Shown here in pieces: positions 4,907 to 5,323 of a stretch of DNA of 5,323 nucleotides; the stretch's first letter is position 1; each line of letters opens with the position of its first letter. The notes under the pieces are model-generated. The model had not been told where the DNA came from and did no database searches. It saw only the letters and a program-made list of their open reading frames with translations. This DNA comes from an uncultured Selenomonadales bacterium (GTDB taxonomy: Bacteria; Bacillota; Negativicutes; Selenomonadales; Selenomonadaceae), in contig CAMNPA010000114.1 of assembly GCA_946547205.1 (NCBI GenBank), positions 1-5,323 of the forward strand, written 5' to 3'. The position numbers and the translations under genes are program-made.

Positions 4907-5126
4907 TGAATTTAATCTGCCCTCCTGTTAATTATTTGCCTGTCATCTCTTTTTACCCGTCACGATTCACCTTCTTGAAAGTTTAAGCTGCGTAGTTGTG
5001 TCGCGCTGCGGCGAAGGTGGATTATCTTCCCCCGAAAGGAAACCCGAAACGACTTCACTGTCGGCAATTCACGAGTCGTTGATTGTGTTTACACTTTTTT
5101 TAACGTGGCGGTCTTCCACGGTTGAA
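4907..5126 (-). other. structured 5' leader of ftsZ, no gene of normal size
   Basis: About 220 nt between the likely promoter and the small ORF. Read on the minus strand it has CGTGG/CCACG (5120-5104, 7-nt loop) at the expected 5' end of the RNA, the short palindrome GTGTAAACAC (5094-5085), a perfect 7-bp stem AACGACT/AGTCGTT with a 19-nt loop (5080-5048), and a weaker TTCC/GGAA stem (5041-5027). Near 4963-4932 are two tiny ORFs, MTGKKR and MTGK, overlapping as ATGA. I looked for T-box, cobalamin, FMN, SAM and c-di-GMP riboswitch signatures, and for RNase P, tmRNA and SRP cores, and found none. It may be a novel leader or degraded DNA. Confidence 0.4.
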
Positions 5127-5155
5127 AATATATCTTTTGTAGTGCTAAAAGTCAA
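5127..5155 (-). promoter_or_regulatory. sigma-A promoter P1 towards ftsZ
   Basis: On the minus strand TTGACT (5155-5150), a 17-bp spacer and TATATT (5132-5127) are each five of six consensus. Transcription would start near 5120, giving a leader of roughly 380 nt before the ftsZ GTG and placing the first hairpin at the RNA's 5' end. No better promoter was seen closer to ftsZ. Confidence 0.7.
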
Positions 5156-5171
5156 TCGACAATTCTTTGCC

Positions 5172-5221
5172 GTCCAAAGAAGGATAATCTTGTCGAGATT
5201 TGTGTAAGATTTACCTTGGAC
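5172..5221. repeat. 50-bp imperfect inverted repeat upstream of promoter P1
   Basis: Minus-strand GTCCAAGG (5221-5214) and AATCTT (5211-5206) pair with AAGATT (5191-5186), CC and TTGGAC (5177-5172). That is about 14 pairs with a 2x2 internal loop, a 4-nt bulge and a 14-nt apical loop. It lies between promoters P2 and P1 and ends 17 bp upstream of the P1 -35. It could be a regulator-binding site or an RNA hairpin in the P2 transcript. There is no U-run to make it a terminator. Confidence 0.45.
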
Positions 5222-5253
5222 TTACAAAAATTTCGTCGAGCTTCCGTGCCGAT

Positions 5254-5281
5254 ATTGTACTATAAAATTTTTCATTGTGAA
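5254..5281 (-). promoter_or_regulatory. possible sigma-A promoter P2 towards ftsZ
   Basis: On the minus strand TTCACA (5281-5276), a 16-bp A/T-rich spacer and TACAAT (5259-5254) each match five of six consensus positions. A transcript from here would start near 5247 and have a leader of about 505 nt before ftsZ. The sequence from 5282 to the window's right edge shows no gene start. Confidence 0.5.
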
Positions 5282-5323
5282 AGACTTCGCGTCATAAATT
5301 TTTCAGCAAGCGTCGATTGAGTT

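Noticed and set aside
5048..5080. 7-bp stem AACGACT/AGTCGTT as a terminator
   Set aside because: On neither strand is the stem directly followed by a U-run; on the plus strand the T-run starts about 13 nt later after another small palindrome.
4907..5126. Known riboswitch or housekeeping RNA (cobalamin, FMN, c-di-GMP, RNase P, tmRNA, SRP)
   Set aside because: None of the conserved core strings of these RNAs could be found on either strand, although GGGGGAAG and AGGTGAATC looked superficially similar to parts of cobalamin or FMN elements.
4792..5207. Two plus-strand open frames of 64 and 69 codons upstream of ftsZ
   Set aside because: No ribosome-binding sites at suitable distance and no recognisable domains. 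They cross the likely ftsZ promoter and leader structures.

Overview
The window looks like chromosomal core sequence from a low- to mid-GC member of the Bacillota, plausibly of the Negativicutes/Selenomonad type. That assignment is an inference. It rests on strong AGGAGG ribosome-binding sites, free use of TTG and GTG starts, a PlsY-type acyltransferase, and ArgS and FtsZ sequences of Firmicutes character. No phage genes, intact transposase or CRISPR array are present.

Layout. Bases 1-421 (minus) hold the 5' part of a secreted L,D-transpeptidase (YkuD-like) gene that runs off the left edge. It lies 4 nt downstream of argS (426-2084, minus), so the two are probably one transcript. Between argS and the divergent tRNA is a 183-bp gap. 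It contains a possible 25-codon arginine-rich leader ORF (2089-2166) whose last two sense codons, AGG AGG, are exactly the argS Shine-Dalgarno. From 2231 rightwards a consensus promoter drives tRNA-Leu(UAG) (2268-2352). This is followed without a terminator by plsY (2395-2973) and a small exported protein of unknown function (2989-3528). A bidirectional terminator (about 3544-3580) ends this unit and also the convergent ftsZ (3594-4742, minus).

Upstream of ftsZ, 4743-5323 holds no gene of normal size. Two sigma-A-like promoters point towards ftsZ and would give leaders of about 380 and 505 nt. The leader contains several hairpins, a 32-codon ORF, and, directly against the ftsZ ribosome-binding site, a hairpin resembling the right end of an IS200/IS605 (TnpB/omega-RNA) element.

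Functionally the genes are housekeeping: arginine charging, leucine decoding, the first acylation step of phospholipid synthesis, peptidoglycan cross-linking and cell division. The unusual material is in the 5' leaders of argS, plsY and ftsZ. All homology statements are from reading the sequence; no database search was possible.
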